Assembly (NCBI GenBank): GCA_964573115.1 | Contig: CAZNIP010000057.1 | Coordinates: forward strand, 1-19,838 | Length of the DNA: 19,838 nt | DNA from: CAYOID01 sp964573115 | GTDB lineage: Bacteria; Desulfobacterota; Desulfovibrionia; Desulfovibrionales; Desulfothermaceae | Reading direction: 5' to 3' | Shown: positions 1 through 7,567 of the stretch, one piece after another | How the letters are laid out: the number at the start of each line of letters is the position of its first letter | How positions within the stretch are numbered: the first letter of the stretch is position 1 | Translations under genes and position numbers: made by a program | Notes under the pieces: generated by a model | Databases searched by the model: none | Seen by the model: the letters and a program-made list of their open reading frames with translations, nothing else | Told to the model about the DNA's origin: nothing

Positions 1-1374
1 TCAGACGATGATCTCCGGGACCTCCATTTTGCCCTTGCGGAACAGGCTCAGAAAGGCCTTGACCACGTCAGGGTCGAACTCGCTGCCCATGCCGGTCTCG
101 ATGGCCTCCTTGGCCTTGAGCGGCGGCATGCCCTTGCGGTAGGGCCGGTCGCTGACCATGGAGTCGTAGGCGTCGGCCACGGCGATGATCCTGGCCCCGA
201 GGGGGATTTCCGTGCCCTTGATGCCGTGGTAGCCGCTGCCGTCAAAACGGTCGTGATGGGCCAGGATCATCGGCAGGATCCGTCTCAGGGATCCCCTGAT
301 GGGGTCGAGCATGGTCACCCCGGAATCGACGTGGGTTCGGATTTTCTGGAACTCCTCGTCGTTGAGCTGGGCGGCCTTGTACAGGATTTCCCGGCCGACA
401 TCCAGCTTGCCGATATCGTGGATCAGGGCGGCGTCGCGGATATCCTCGACATTGTTGCGGTCCAGGCCCAGCTCCCGGGCCAGGTCTGAGGCGTAGATGG
501 AGACCCGGTAGGAGTGGTTCTGGGTGTACTTGTCCTTGGCGATGAACTGCTGAAGGATGGTCAGGATGCCCTTGTAGGTCTGACGCAGCTCGACAAAATG
601 CTTTTCGTTCTTTTCATAGAGCGTGCCCATGGCGTAGCCGGTGACCACGAGAATGCCGCCCCAGACCACGAGCTCCAGCCAGCGATCCATGGGCACCTGC
701 AGGTAGGCGTTCTCATCGAACTGCAGGGGGTTGAAGTAGGCCACCAAAAGGACCAGGAAGATGGAGGCGAAGGCGGTCAGGGTTGCGTGGCGGCGCCCGA
801 AGAAATAGGCAGAGAAGATCGTCGGGATGTAGTAAAAGCCCAGGACCATCTGGTTGGATGAGAGCAGGACATTCAGGACGGCTGAGATGAGGATGATGCT
901 CAGCACGAGCCAGATCTCCTTGTTCACCTCAGACAGCTTGTCCAGCACCCGCCTGGCATCCAGCCCCTTTTGCTTCTGGAGCGGTTCGTAGGTCCCATGG
1001 CCGGCAGGCTGGTGTGGAGGGATGTTCTGCATTTTGGCCATGATCTCTTTCTGGTGCTCGTGGAACTGGACGTAGTACCCGTGCAGGTTTTCAAAGACCG
1101 GCTCGGACTCCGAGACCTCGGTTCGGTGGATGACCTTCCCGCCGATTTGCACCTCCGCGTTCTCCAGGCGGAAAAAGATGGTCACGTTGGACCCATCATC
1201 GGGCAGGGCGTTCGATTCGACCATGGCCCCTTCCAGGGAGAGGTCGAGGATGCGGCCGCTGTAGGTGGCGTCCTGCCAGACGATCCGGCAGGGGGAAAAC
1301 AGGTCCCAGCGGGGGTTCTTCCTGCGTTCGTCGATCTGGGGTTCCTGCAGGGAGGATGATTGTGCAGAGCTCAT
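1..1374 (-). CDS. PilZ domain / membrane / HD-GYP c-di-GMP phosphodiesterase-like protein
   Basis: Complete 457-aa protein; the stop codon is the first triplet of the window. Residues ~15-115 are a PilZ c-di-GMP receptor domain with RRKNPR at 17-22 (RxxxR) and DLSLEG at 44-49 (DxSxxG). Residues ~153-252 hold about four hydrophobic segments, so the protein sits in the inner membrane. Residues ~265-445 are an HD-GYP domain with HDIGK at 319-323 and HHDRFDGSGYHG at 373-384. HD-GYP enzymes hydrolyse c-di-GMP to GMP through a metal centre; the metal-binding H and D residues are present, but the signature GYP reads GYH. N-terminal PilZ binding could make hydrolysis c-di-GMP-responsive (inference). 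No good Shine-Dalgarno precedes the ATG, but no better in-frame start is seen. The window also encodes a diguanylate cyclase (12259-15303), so both synthesis and breakdown of c-di-GMP are represented. Confidence 0.93.
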   Translation of the reverse strand: MSSAQSSSLQEPQIDERRKNPRWDLFSPCRIVWQDATYSGRILDLSLEGAMVESNALPDDGSNVTIFFRLENAEVQIGGKVIHRTEVSESEPVFENLHGYYVQFHEHQKEIMAKMQNIPPHQPAGHGTYEPLQKQKGLDARRVLDKLSEVNKEIWLVLSIILISAVLNVLLSSNQMVLGFYYIPTIFSAYFFGRRHATLTAFASIFLVLLVAYFNPLQFDENAYLQVPMDRWLELVVWGGILVVTGYAMGTLYEKNEKHFVELRQTYKGILTILQQFIAKDKYTQNHSYRVSIYASDLARELGLDRNNVEDIRDAALIHDIGKLDVGREILYKAAQLNDEEFQKIRTHVDSGVTMLDPIRGSLRRILPMILAHHDRFDGSGYHGIKGTEIPLGARIIAVADAYDSMVSDRPYRKGMPPLKAKEAIETGMGSEFDPDVVKAFLSLFRKGKMEVPEIIV

Positions 1375-1778
1375 CGCATGTCCGTCATCGTAAAAGAGAG
1401 GTTTCGCTCGGATTCGAACGTGGAAAGGGCCTTGAGCTGTGCCAGGCAGAAGGTCGGCCTCAGGTCAGACACGGGCGACCCCCAGGCTTCAACGTCTTCA
1501 TTGGAATGCCTGGGCTTGATAGGACAGATTTTCATTCCTAGTTTCGGGAATATGCTCGATACGATCACAAAAAGCAAAAACCAGACTGCAAAAGGAGGTT
1601 TTTCAGCGGCCCCCAGGCNNNNNNNNNNNNNNNNNNNNNNNNNNNNNNNNNNNNNNNNNNNNNNNNNNNNNNNNNNNNNNNNNNNNNNNNNNNNNNNNNN
1701 NNNNNNNNNNNNNNNNNNGCACGGCTATGACCGGGAGCTGACAGCCATCAACCGCCCTCTTTCAGCCAGGCCTTCGAG
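1375..1778. other. Intergenic stretch containing a 100-N scaffold gap (1619-1718)
   Basis: The 100 consecutive N bases are the usual placeholder for a gap of unknown length, so the distance and any gene between the HD-GYP gene and pncB are unknown. The 244 bp left of the gap and 60 bp right of it hold no convincing gene. An AAAGGAGG at 1591-1598 has no start codon in the 20 bases before the gap. Right of the gap, GAGCTGAC (1735-1742) and GTCAGCTC (1778-1785) form an 8-bp inverted repeat across the pncB stop with a 35-nt loop, which may be chance. Confidence 0.9.
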
Positions 1779-3134
1779 TCAGCTCTCGCCGAGCTCTTTC
1801 TCCCTGACATCGTGGACGACTTGAGCCTGGAGGTCCTGCAGGCCCTGACTCAGCTCCACCGGGTACTGGGCAGGGTTTTCCAGGGCCCTGCAGGCCGGAT
1901 CGAGCCGATTCAGCTCCTCCCGGCAGCGTTCCCGGATGACGTTCAGGGGCTCTGGTTCAAAGGTCCTCTGACCCGAGCGCATGACCTCCTGGAGCAGGGG
2001 GTCGCCGTCCAGGTCTTCATGGCGAAGGCCAATGACGTCCTTGTGCAGGCTGTCCCTGTCCTGGATTCTGAAGACCTGCTTTTCTTCCACCAGGGTCTTT
2101 TTGCCTGAGCTGAGCTTGAGCACAGGGTGCCCGGCATACTTGACCAGCTTGTAGGCGATGTCCGAGAAGGGGGCATCTGCAGACACCCCCATCTTGGTCC
2201 CCACCCCAAAGGCGTCGATTCTGGCCTTTTGCTCGATGGTCCTCTTGATCTTGAACTCGTCAAAGGCCCCGCTGGCAAAGATCTGGACATACTCCAGACC
2301 TTCCCGGTCAAACAGGCCCCTGACCTGCCTGCTCAGCTCCGCCATGTCCCCGCTGTCCAGGCGGACCCCTCTGAGCTGTCGGCCCTCGGCTTCCATCTCC
2401 CTGGCCACCTGGATGGCCTTCTGCGCTCCGGAGAGGGTGTCGTAGGTGTCGATGAGCAGGACCGTGTTCTGGGGAAAGGTCCGGGCAAAAGAGCGGAAAG
2501 CGTCCAGCTCGTCTTCGAAGCTGGTCACAAAGGAGTGGGCCATGGTCCCGGAAACCGGTATGCCGTACTCTTTTCCGGCCAGGACATTGCTCGTTCCGTT
2601 GAGCCCCCCGATGTAGCCGGCCCTGGCCATGCCCATGCCGGCATCAGCCCCCTGGGTCCGTCGGAGGGAGAAGTCGATCAGCCCTCTGCCCTGGGCCGCC
2701 TGGACGCAGCGGGAGGCTTTGGTGGCCAGGATGACCTGGAGGTTGATGACGTTGATGATGAAGGTCTCCACGATCTGACCCTGGATGATGGGGGCCGTGA
2801 TCTCCAGGACAGGTTCGTCCTTGAAGAACAGCCGGCCTTCGGGGATGGCCTGGACATGACCCTGGAAACGCATGGCCTGCAGGTCATGGAGGAAGTCGGG
2901 TGTGAAGAGCCCAGTGGATTCGAGGTAGTCCAGGTCATCCTGGCTGAAGCTGAACCCTTCCAGAAAGGACAGGACCTCCTCCAGTCCAGCACTGATGAAG
3001 TACCCCCGGTTTGGCGGATAGTCCCTGATGAACAGGCTGAAGGTGGCCGGCTCGAACATGCCCTCCCGGTGATAGGCGGCAGCCATGGTCAGCTCGTACA
3101 GGTCGGTCAGCAGAGCCGTTGATTGCGGTTTCAA
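1779..3134 (-). CDS. pncB: Nicotinate phosphoribosyltransferase
   Basis: 451-aa enzyme that joins nicotinate to PRPP to give nicotinate mononucleotide, the entry step of NAD salvage (Preiss-Handler pathway) in the cytoplasm. Family landmarks are all visible: TDLYELTMAAAY near the N-terminus, FSLRRTQGADAG and the SGTMAHSF segment, which carries the conserved histidine phosphorylated by ATP in this family, then VRLDSGDM, FASGAFDE and FGVGTKMG, which form the phosphate-binding part. Length is typical for the shorter bacterial pncB type. The start is a TTG at 3132-3134, chosen because AAGGAGAGG lies about seven bases upstream and the protein begins KPQSTALLTDLYE, normal for the family. It is divergent from the P-type ATPase gene. 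The downstream side runs into the scaffold gap, so operon membership cannot be judged. Confidence 0.95.
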   Translation of the reverse strand: MKPQSTALLTDLYELTMAAAYHREGMFEPATFSLFIRDYPPNRGYFISAGLEEVLSFLEGFSFSQDDLDYLESTGLFTPDFLHDLQAMRFQGHVQAIPEGRLFFKDEPVLEITAPIIQGQIVETFIINVINLQVILATKASRCVQAAQGRGLIDFSLRRTQGADAGMGMARAGYIGGLNGTSNVLAGKEYGIPVSGTMAHSFVTSFEDELDAFRSFARTFPQNTVLLIDTYDTLSGAQKAIQVAREMEAEGRQLRGVRLDSGDMAELSRQVRGLFDREGLEYVQIFASGAFDEFKIKRTIEQKARIDAFGVGTKMGVSADAPFSDIAYKLVKYAGHPVLKLSSGKKTLVEEKQVFRIQDRDSLHKDVIGLRHEDLDGDPLLQEVMRSGQRTFEPEPLNVIRERCREELNRLDPACRALENPAQYPVELSQGLQDLQAQVVHDVREKELGES

Positions 3135-3254
3135 GGTTTCCCTCTCCTTGTTTTGAAAATCTATTCAGCCCGTGACCTGCCATGATTTTCCCGGCGGCAC
3201 AAGACTCGAATCCGATGATGGTTCGAATTCCCGGCGACCCAGCAGGACCGCGTG

Positions 3255-3283
3255 TTGACACCCGTCCCTCAGGCAACTATGAC
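3255..3283 (+). promoter_or_regulatory. Candidate sigma-70 promoter for the P-type ATPase/patatin operon
   Basis: A perfect -35 box TTGACA (3255-3260) is followed after exactly 17 bases by TATGAC (3278-3283), 4 of 6 matches to the -10 consensus. It lies in the 294-bp gap between divergent pncB and the ATPase gene and would leave a leader of about 140 nt. This is a sequence match only. Confidence 0.45.
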
Positions 3284-3428
3284 TTGGCTTCAGTTGAAAA
3301 AGGCGTTCTTCAGCAAAGCGCTCCTCCAGGAAATGAATTCATCTGCATTTCGCGGACAACACTCGAGACCCTGAAGCCGTTTTGCCCTGAGCCGGGACTG
3401 ACTGGGCTCAACATTGGGGAGAACACTC

Positions 3429-6137
3429 TTGAATCAATCCAATCAGCGCAAGCCGGCTTTCGCCCTGGGAACTCAAGATGTCCTGGAGCACTTCCGGGTC
3501 GATCCAGAACAGGGGCTGGCAGCCAAGGAGGCCGGAGAACGCCTGCAGAGCTCCGGCCCGAACGCCTTCCGCCGCGCCAAATCCAGGAGTGGTCTGCGGA
3601 TCTTTCTGGATCAGTTCAAGAGCATGGTCATCATCGTTCTGGTCATTGCCGGGGCGGTAGCCTTCACCTTCCAGCACTGGGCCGAGGGCCTGGCCATCCT
3701 GGCCGTGCTCCTGATCAACGCCGGCATCGGGTTCATGACCGAGTGGAGAGCGGTGCGCTCCATGGAAGCCCTGCGGGCCATGGGCAGGGACACCATCAGG
3801 GTCCGGCGGGACGGGCAGGAGATCGACCTGAACACCGAGTCGCTGGTTCCCGGGGACATCGTCATTCTGGAGGGTGGTGATTTTGTCCCGGCTGATATCC
3901 GGCTCCTGGAGTCCAACGCCATCCAGGTCAACGAAGCCCCCATGACCGGGGAGTCCCTCCCGGTGTTCAAGAGCGTCGAACCCGTTGCGGCAGAGTCTCT
4001 TCTGGCCGAAAGGACCAGCATGGTTTTCAGGGGGACGACCCTGACCCAGGGCTCGGGGCACGGCGTGGTCACGGCCACCGGCATGCAGACCGAACTCGGG
4101 CGGATCTCCGAGCTGGCCGAGAGTGCCGAGGAAGAGGCCACCCCTCTCCAGAAGCGATTGGACCAGCTTGGTCGCAGGCTGGCCTGGATCACCATCAGCA
4201 TTGCGCTCTTCATCGCTGTGATCGGCCTCCTGGCCGGACAGGACCCGGCCAGGATGATCGAGACCGCCATCGCCCTGGGCGTGGCGGCCATCCCAGAAGG
4301 CCTGCCCATTGTGGCCACTCTGGCCCTGGCCAGGGGCATGGTCCTCATGGCCAGGCGCAACGCGCTCATCAACAGACTGCCGGCTGTGGAGACCCTGGGG
4401 GCCACCCGGGTCATCTTCACCGACAAGACCGGGACCCTGACCGAAAACCAGATGACCGTTCGAAAGGTCAGCACCCCGGGTGCGGACTTCGACCTTGACG
4501 AAGCCCGGGGGACAATCCAGGGAGAGGACGGCTCCGACCATCCCCAGCTGCAAAGGATCATCGAGGTCGGGGTGCTGTGCAGCAACGCAGCGCTCCAGGA
4601 CCTGGACCGGGACAACGAACCGGACGAGGAGCAGGGTGACCCCACGGAAACGGCCCTGTTGCGGGCCGGTCACCTCCTGGGCATGGACCGCGGCCAGCTC
4701 CTGGAGGCCAGGCCTGAGGAACGGGAGGAGCCTTTTGACGCCGAGACCATGATGATGGCCACCTTTCATCGCACCGGGCAGGGGCTGGAGGTGGCGGTCA
4801 AGGGCGCGCCGGCCAGGGTGCTCGAGGTCTGCACCACCATGGCGGCCCTGGAAGGCGACCGGGACATGGATCAGGCCCAGCGAAGCTCCTGGGAAGAGCA
4901 GGCCCGCAACCTGGCCGCTCAAGGGCTGCGGGTTCTGGCCATGGCCGACAGGAAGGTCGGTGATGTCGACCAGGACCCCTATGCGAATCTGCGTTTTCTG
5001 GGCCTGGTGGGGCTCTTCGACCCCCCACGGCAGGACGTTGTGCAGGCCATCGAGGAGTGCCGCACGGCCGGGATCAGGGTGATCATGGTCACCGGGGACC
5101 AGCCGGCCACGGCTGCAGCCATTGCCGAACAGACCGGCATCGCCAGCTCCCCGGAGGTCATTCATGGCAGCGAGCTCAAGGACCCCGACGACATGAGCCC
5201 TGAGGACCGCGAACGGGTCCTCAGGACCGCGGTCTTTGCCCGGGTCAGTCCGGAGCAGAAGCTGCACCTGGTCAAGCTCCTCCAGGAGGAGGGGCAGACC
5301 GCGGCCATGACCGGGGACGGGGTCAACGACGCCCCGGCCCTGAAGAAGGCGGACATCGGCGTGGCCATGGGCCGGAAGGGCACTGATGCGGCCCGGCAGG
5401 TCTCGGACATGGTCCTGCGGGACGACGCCTTTTCGTCCATTGTGGCCGCAGTTCGACAGGGGAGGGTCATTTTTGCCAATATCCGCAAATCGGTCATGTT
5501 CATGCTCTGCACGAACGTGGCCGAGGTTCTGGTCGTTGCCGTGGCCGCAGCAGCCGGGGGACTGGTCAGCCTGCCCCTGCCCCTGCTGCCCCTTCAAATC
5601 CTCTACCTGAACGTGATCACCGATGTCTTCCCGGCCATCGCCCTGGGGGTGGGCCGGGGCGAGCCGGACATGATGAAGCGCCATCCCAGGCCTCAGAACG
5701 AACCGGTCCTGACCCGGGCTCACTGGTCCGCTGTTGGAGGCTGGGCCCTGGTGGTCGGAACCTGCGTCCTGGCAGCGCTGATCCTGGCCCTGCACTGGCT
5801 GGGGCTTGATGAGCGACAGGCCGTGACCGTGTCCTTTCTGACCCTGGCCTTTTCCAAGCTGTGGTTCGTGTTCAACCTGCGCAGCCCTGGGTCCAGACTG
5901 CTGGACAACGACATCGTGACCAACCCCTTTATCTGGGGCTCGATCGCGCTGTGCATCGTGCTTCTGGTGGCTGCCGTCGGCCTGCCGGGACTGTCCGCGA
6001 TCCTCAAAACCAGTCCCCTGGGCTGGCCAGGCTGGACCCTGCTCCTGGGAATGAGCCTGGTTCCTCTGGCCGTCGGGCAGGGGATCAGGCTCCTCCAGGT
6101 CAGACCCGCCAGGAGCATGGCCGAAGAGGGAGGATGA
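3429..6137 (+). CDS. P2-type cation ATPase, probable Ca2+ exporter
   Basis: About 902-aa ATP-driven cation pump of the inner membrane. Domain order is complete: N-terminal cytoplasmic cation-ATPase segment, M1-M2, actuator domain with the TGES motif, M3-M4 with IPEGLP at ~288-293, phosphorylation motif DKTGT at D332, nucleotide-binding domain, hinge TGDGVNDAP at ~628-636, and the M5-M10 bundle. Residues that bind Ca2+ in SERCA are matched: the Glu of IPEGLP (M4), Asn and Glu of TNVAEV (M5), and Asn and Asp of NVITD (M6). This favours Ca2+ (possibly Mn2+) over heavy metals, which use a CPC motif, or plant/fungal H+ pumps. The start chosen is TTG 3429, since GGGGAG (3416-3421) sits seven bases before it; an in-frame TTG at 3414 lacks a ribosome site. 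The stop overlaps a downstream ATG (ATGA) and the patatin gene follows at once. Confidence 0.93.
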   Translation: MNQSNQRKPAFALGTQDVLEHFRVDPEQGLAAKEAGERLQSSGPNAFRRAKSRSGLRIFLDQFKSMVIIVLVIAGAVAFTFQHWAEGLAILAVLLINAGIGFMTEWRAVRSMEALRAMGRDTIRVRRDGQEIDLNTESLVPGDIVILEGGDFVPADIRLLESNAIQVNEAPMTGESLPVFKSVEPVAAESLLAERTSMVFRGTTLTQGSGHGVVTATGMQTELGRISELAESAEEEATPLQKRLDQLGRRLAWITISIALFIAVIGLLAGQDPARMIETAIALGVAAIPEGLPIVATLALARGMVLMARRNALINRLPAVETLGATRVIFTDKTGTLTENQMTVRKVSTPGADFDLDEARGTIQGEDGSDHPQLQRIIEVGVLCSNAALQDLDRDNEPDEEQGDPTETALLRAGHLLGMDRGQLLEARPEEREEPFDAETMMMATFHRTGQGLEVAVKGAPARVLEVCTTMAALEGDRDMDQAQRSSWEEQARNLAAQGLRVLAMADRKVGDVDQDPYANLRFLGLVGLFDPPRQDVVQAIEECRTAGIRVIMVTGDQPATAAAIAEQTGIASSPEVIHGSELKDPDDMSPEDRERVLRTAVFARVSPEQKLHLVKLLQEEGQTAAMTGDGVNDAPALKKADIGVAMGRKGTDAARQVSDMVLRDDAFSSIVAAVRQGRVIFANIRKSVMFMLCTNVAEVLVVAVAAAAGGLVSLPLPLLPLQILYLNVITDVFPAIALGVGRGEPDMMKRHPRPQNEPVLTRAHWSAVGGWALVVGTCVLAALILALHWLGLDERQAVTVSFLTLAFSKLWFVFNLRSPGSRLLDNDIVTNPFIWGSIALCIVLLVAAVGLPGLSAILKTSPLGWPGWTLLLGMSLVPLAVGQGIRLLQVRPARSMAEEGG

Positions 6138-6139
6138 TC

Positions 6140-7099
6140 GTGAATGGTATGACCCGCCGGTTCTTTTTGTGCCTGTGCGCTGCAGCGTCCGCAGGCGGCT
6201 GGTTTTTGAGCCTTCCTGCTGCCCTGGGCGGGAAGCAGCCTCATCGAGGAAAAACAATCGAGGGCAGGACAATGGCATCAGACACCTCAATCGGCCTGGC
6301 GCTTGGAGCTGGAGGGGCCAACGGTCTGGCCCACATCCTGATGCTGGAGGTCTTTGACGAGCTCCGCATCAAACCCTCTGCCATCTCCGGCAGCTCCATC
6401 GGGTCCATTTTCGGGGCCCTGTACGCCTCTGGTCTGTCAGCCCTGGAGATCAGGGCCATTGTGGATGAGCTCGTGGTCCGCAAACACGACTCCTGGAAAG
6501 ACGTTTTCCTGAACAAGAAGATCCTCCAGTGGGTCGAGTTTGTGGACCCGGAGCTGGGCAAGGGCGGTTTTATCAGCGGGGACGCCTTTCTGGCCTTTCT
6601 CTACGAGCACATCCAGGTCAAGACCTTTGAGGAGCTGGCCATTCCCCTGGCCGTCGTGGCCACAGATTTCTGGGAAAGGGAGCAGGCGGTCCTCGAGTCA
6701 GGCGACCTGCTCTCGGCCATCCAGGGCAGCATGGCATTGCCCGGACTCTTCAGCCCGGTTCGCCGCGGCGATCGCGTCCTCATCGACGGTGGGGCAGTCA
6801 ACCCCGTGCCCTTCGACATCCTGAGCAACGACCTTGAAGTGACCGTGGCCGTGGACGTCTCCGGAAAGCGCTCCCCGAAAAAGGACCTCTCCTTTCTGGA
6901 TGCCTTCTTCAACACCTTCCAGATCATGCAGCACTCCATCGTGGCCGCAAAAATCGCCCTGGGCAAGCCTGACATTCTGGTCCGGCCGGACATCGTGGAT
7001 ATCCGGACCCTGGAGTTCCACAGGGTGGATGCCATCTTCGGGCAGGCCAAGGCGGCCAAAGACCGGCTCAAGCGTGATCTTGAGGCCAGGCTGGGGTAG
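6140..7099 (+). CDS. Patatin-like phospholipase with Tat-like N-terminus
   Basis: About 319-aa serine acyl hydrolase (RssA/patatin type). The oxyanion-hole loop GAGGANG is at 56-62, the nucleophile elbow GSSIG at 84-88 (Ser86), and the partner aspartate in DGG at 216-218, so the Ser-Asp dyad is intact. The first ~44 residues look like an export signal: MTRRFFLC matches the twin-arginine consensus (S/T)RRxFLK closely, followed by an alanine-rich hydrophobic stretch. GTG 6140 is preferred because GGGAGG (6128-6133) lies six bases upstream; ATG 6134 overlaps the ATPase stop but is too close to that site. A second start, ATG 6272, has its own GAGG eight bases upstream and would give a ~275-aa cytoplasmic form. 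It is translationally coupled to the Ca2+-type ATPase, suggesting a shared membrane or calcium role (inference). Substrate unknown. Confidence 0.88.
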   Translation: MNGMTRRFFLCLCAAASAGGWFLSLPAALGGKQPHRGKTIEGRTMASDTSIGLALGAGGANGLAHILMLEVFDELRIKPSAISGSSIGSIFGALYASGLSALEIRAIVDELVVRKHDSWKDVFLNKKILQWVEFVDPELGKGGFISGDAFLAFLYEHIQVKTFEELAIPLAVVATDFWEREQAVLESGDLLSAIQGSMALPGLFSPVRRGDRVLIDGGAVNPVPFDILSNDLEVTVAVDVSGKRSPKKDLSFLDAFFNTFQIMQHSIVAAKIALGKPDILVRPDIVDIRTLEFHRVDAIFGQAKAAKDRLKRDLEARLG

Positions 7100-7124
7100 T
7101 CAGCCCCCCAAAACCAGGGCACTC

Positions 7125-7163
7125 CGACCACGGGTTCGCCTGCGGCGAAAAGAGGCGAAGAGG
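7125..7163 (+). repeat. Dispersed intergenic hairpin repeat, copy A
   Basis: This 39-bp copy is the fullest form of a repeat found four times in the window (also 9578, 15302 and 16691). Its core is the stem-loop TTCGCC-TGC-GGCGAA followed by AAGAGGCGAAGAGG. It lies 26 bp after the patatin stop codon. Confidence 0.85.
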
Positions 7164-7207
7164 GGCAGTCGCTGCGAGGCTGCGCTCGTATGAACCTTGA
7201 GGAAGAG

Positions 7208-7262
7208 CCCCTCAGGCCTTCGGCCAGCTCCCCGGACCCCTCAGGCCTTCGGCCAGCTCCCC
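7208..7262. repeat. Two direct copies of a 26-bp unit
   Basis: The same 26 bases occur at 7208-7233 and 7237-7262, separated only by GGA. Each copy contains the small palindrome GGCC-TTC-GGCC and ends in AGCTCCCC. The second copy forms the left arm of the adjacent hairpin (7256-7277). Confidence 0.9.
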
Positions 7263-7277
7263 TTGGAAAAGGGGAGC
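7256..7277. terminator. Strong hairpin, possible terminator of the ATPase-patatin transcript
   Basis: GCTCCCCTT (7256-7264) pairs perfectly with AAGGGGAGC (7269-7277) around a GGAA loop. No T-run follows on either strand, so it may be a structural repeat element rather than a true intrinsic terminator. Confidence 0.4.
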
Positions 7278-7313
7278 AGTCAGGGGAGCAGTCAGGGGAG
7301 CAGTCAGGGGAGG
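7271..7313. repeat. 12-bp tandem repeat, 3.5 copies
   Basis: GGGGAGCAGTCA is repeated at 7271-7282, 7283-7294 and 7295-7306, followed by a partial copy GGGGAGG (7307-7313). There are no spacers, so it is not a CRISPR array. The period of 12 is a multiple of 3 and reads as a four-residue repeat on the minus strand. Confidence 0.9.
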
Positions 7314-7486
7314 CACCACCAAAGCTTCTTCCCTGATCAAACTGACCGAGTCGAAGACCTTCCCGACAACCCGCCGCTCGAAGATGTCGCCCTCCCTCAA
7401 CCATTCACTCCCAACCAAACGACCTGTCCAGCGCTGCCAGCGGCAGGGCTGACCTGTGAACTGGAAAACCATCCTGCCCAGTCTCG

Positions 7487-7514
7487 TTGACATTCGGCAA
7501 GGATGGGCTACCCT
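7487..7514 (+). promoter_or_regulatory. Weak candidate promoter for the cytochrome b / MetV cluster
   Basis: A perfect TTGACA (7487-7492) lies 16 bases before TACCCT (7509-7514), which matches only 3 of 6 positions of the -10 consensus. It is correctly placed upstream of the gene at 7568, but the evidence is thin. Confidence 0.25.
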
Positions 7515-7567
7515 GAAGCCAATCCTGGAATCTAGTCGCCCTCTCCCTTTTCCGCACAGGAGGAGCC

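Larger units (their letters stand above)
7100..7567. other. Repeat-rich gene-free spacer
   Basis: These 468 bp between the patatin and cytochrome b genes carry no supported gene. They contain one copy of a dispersed hairpin repeat (7125-7163), a duplicated 26-bp unit (7208-7262), a 9-bp-stem hairpin (7256-7277) and a 12-bp tandem array (7271-7313). The minus strand between about 7493 and 7212 is open for 93 codons and reads GDIFERRVVGKVFDSVSL in the middle, which could be a gene relic or a repeat-borne pseudo-frame; I do not recognise it. Confidence 0.7.

Noticed and set aside
3203..3245. tRNA-like 3' end (GGTTCGAATTCC followed by GACCCAGCA) upstream of the ATPase gene
   Set aside because: The bases flanking the TTCGAAT loop do not form a T-stem and no acceptor or anticodon arm can be drawn. 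A similar TTCGAA near 1410 fails the same test.
3408..6290. Very long open frame (about 960 codons) on the minus strand opposite the P-type ATPase
   Set aside because: It is the antisense shadow of a GC-rich gene: composition is dominated by Gly, Pro, His and Gln, it matches no domain, and the plus strand encodes a complete, motif-rich ATPase.
7271..7313. Short regular repeats as a possible CRISPR array
   Set aside because: Repeat units are 12 bp with no spacers and no cas genes nearby.
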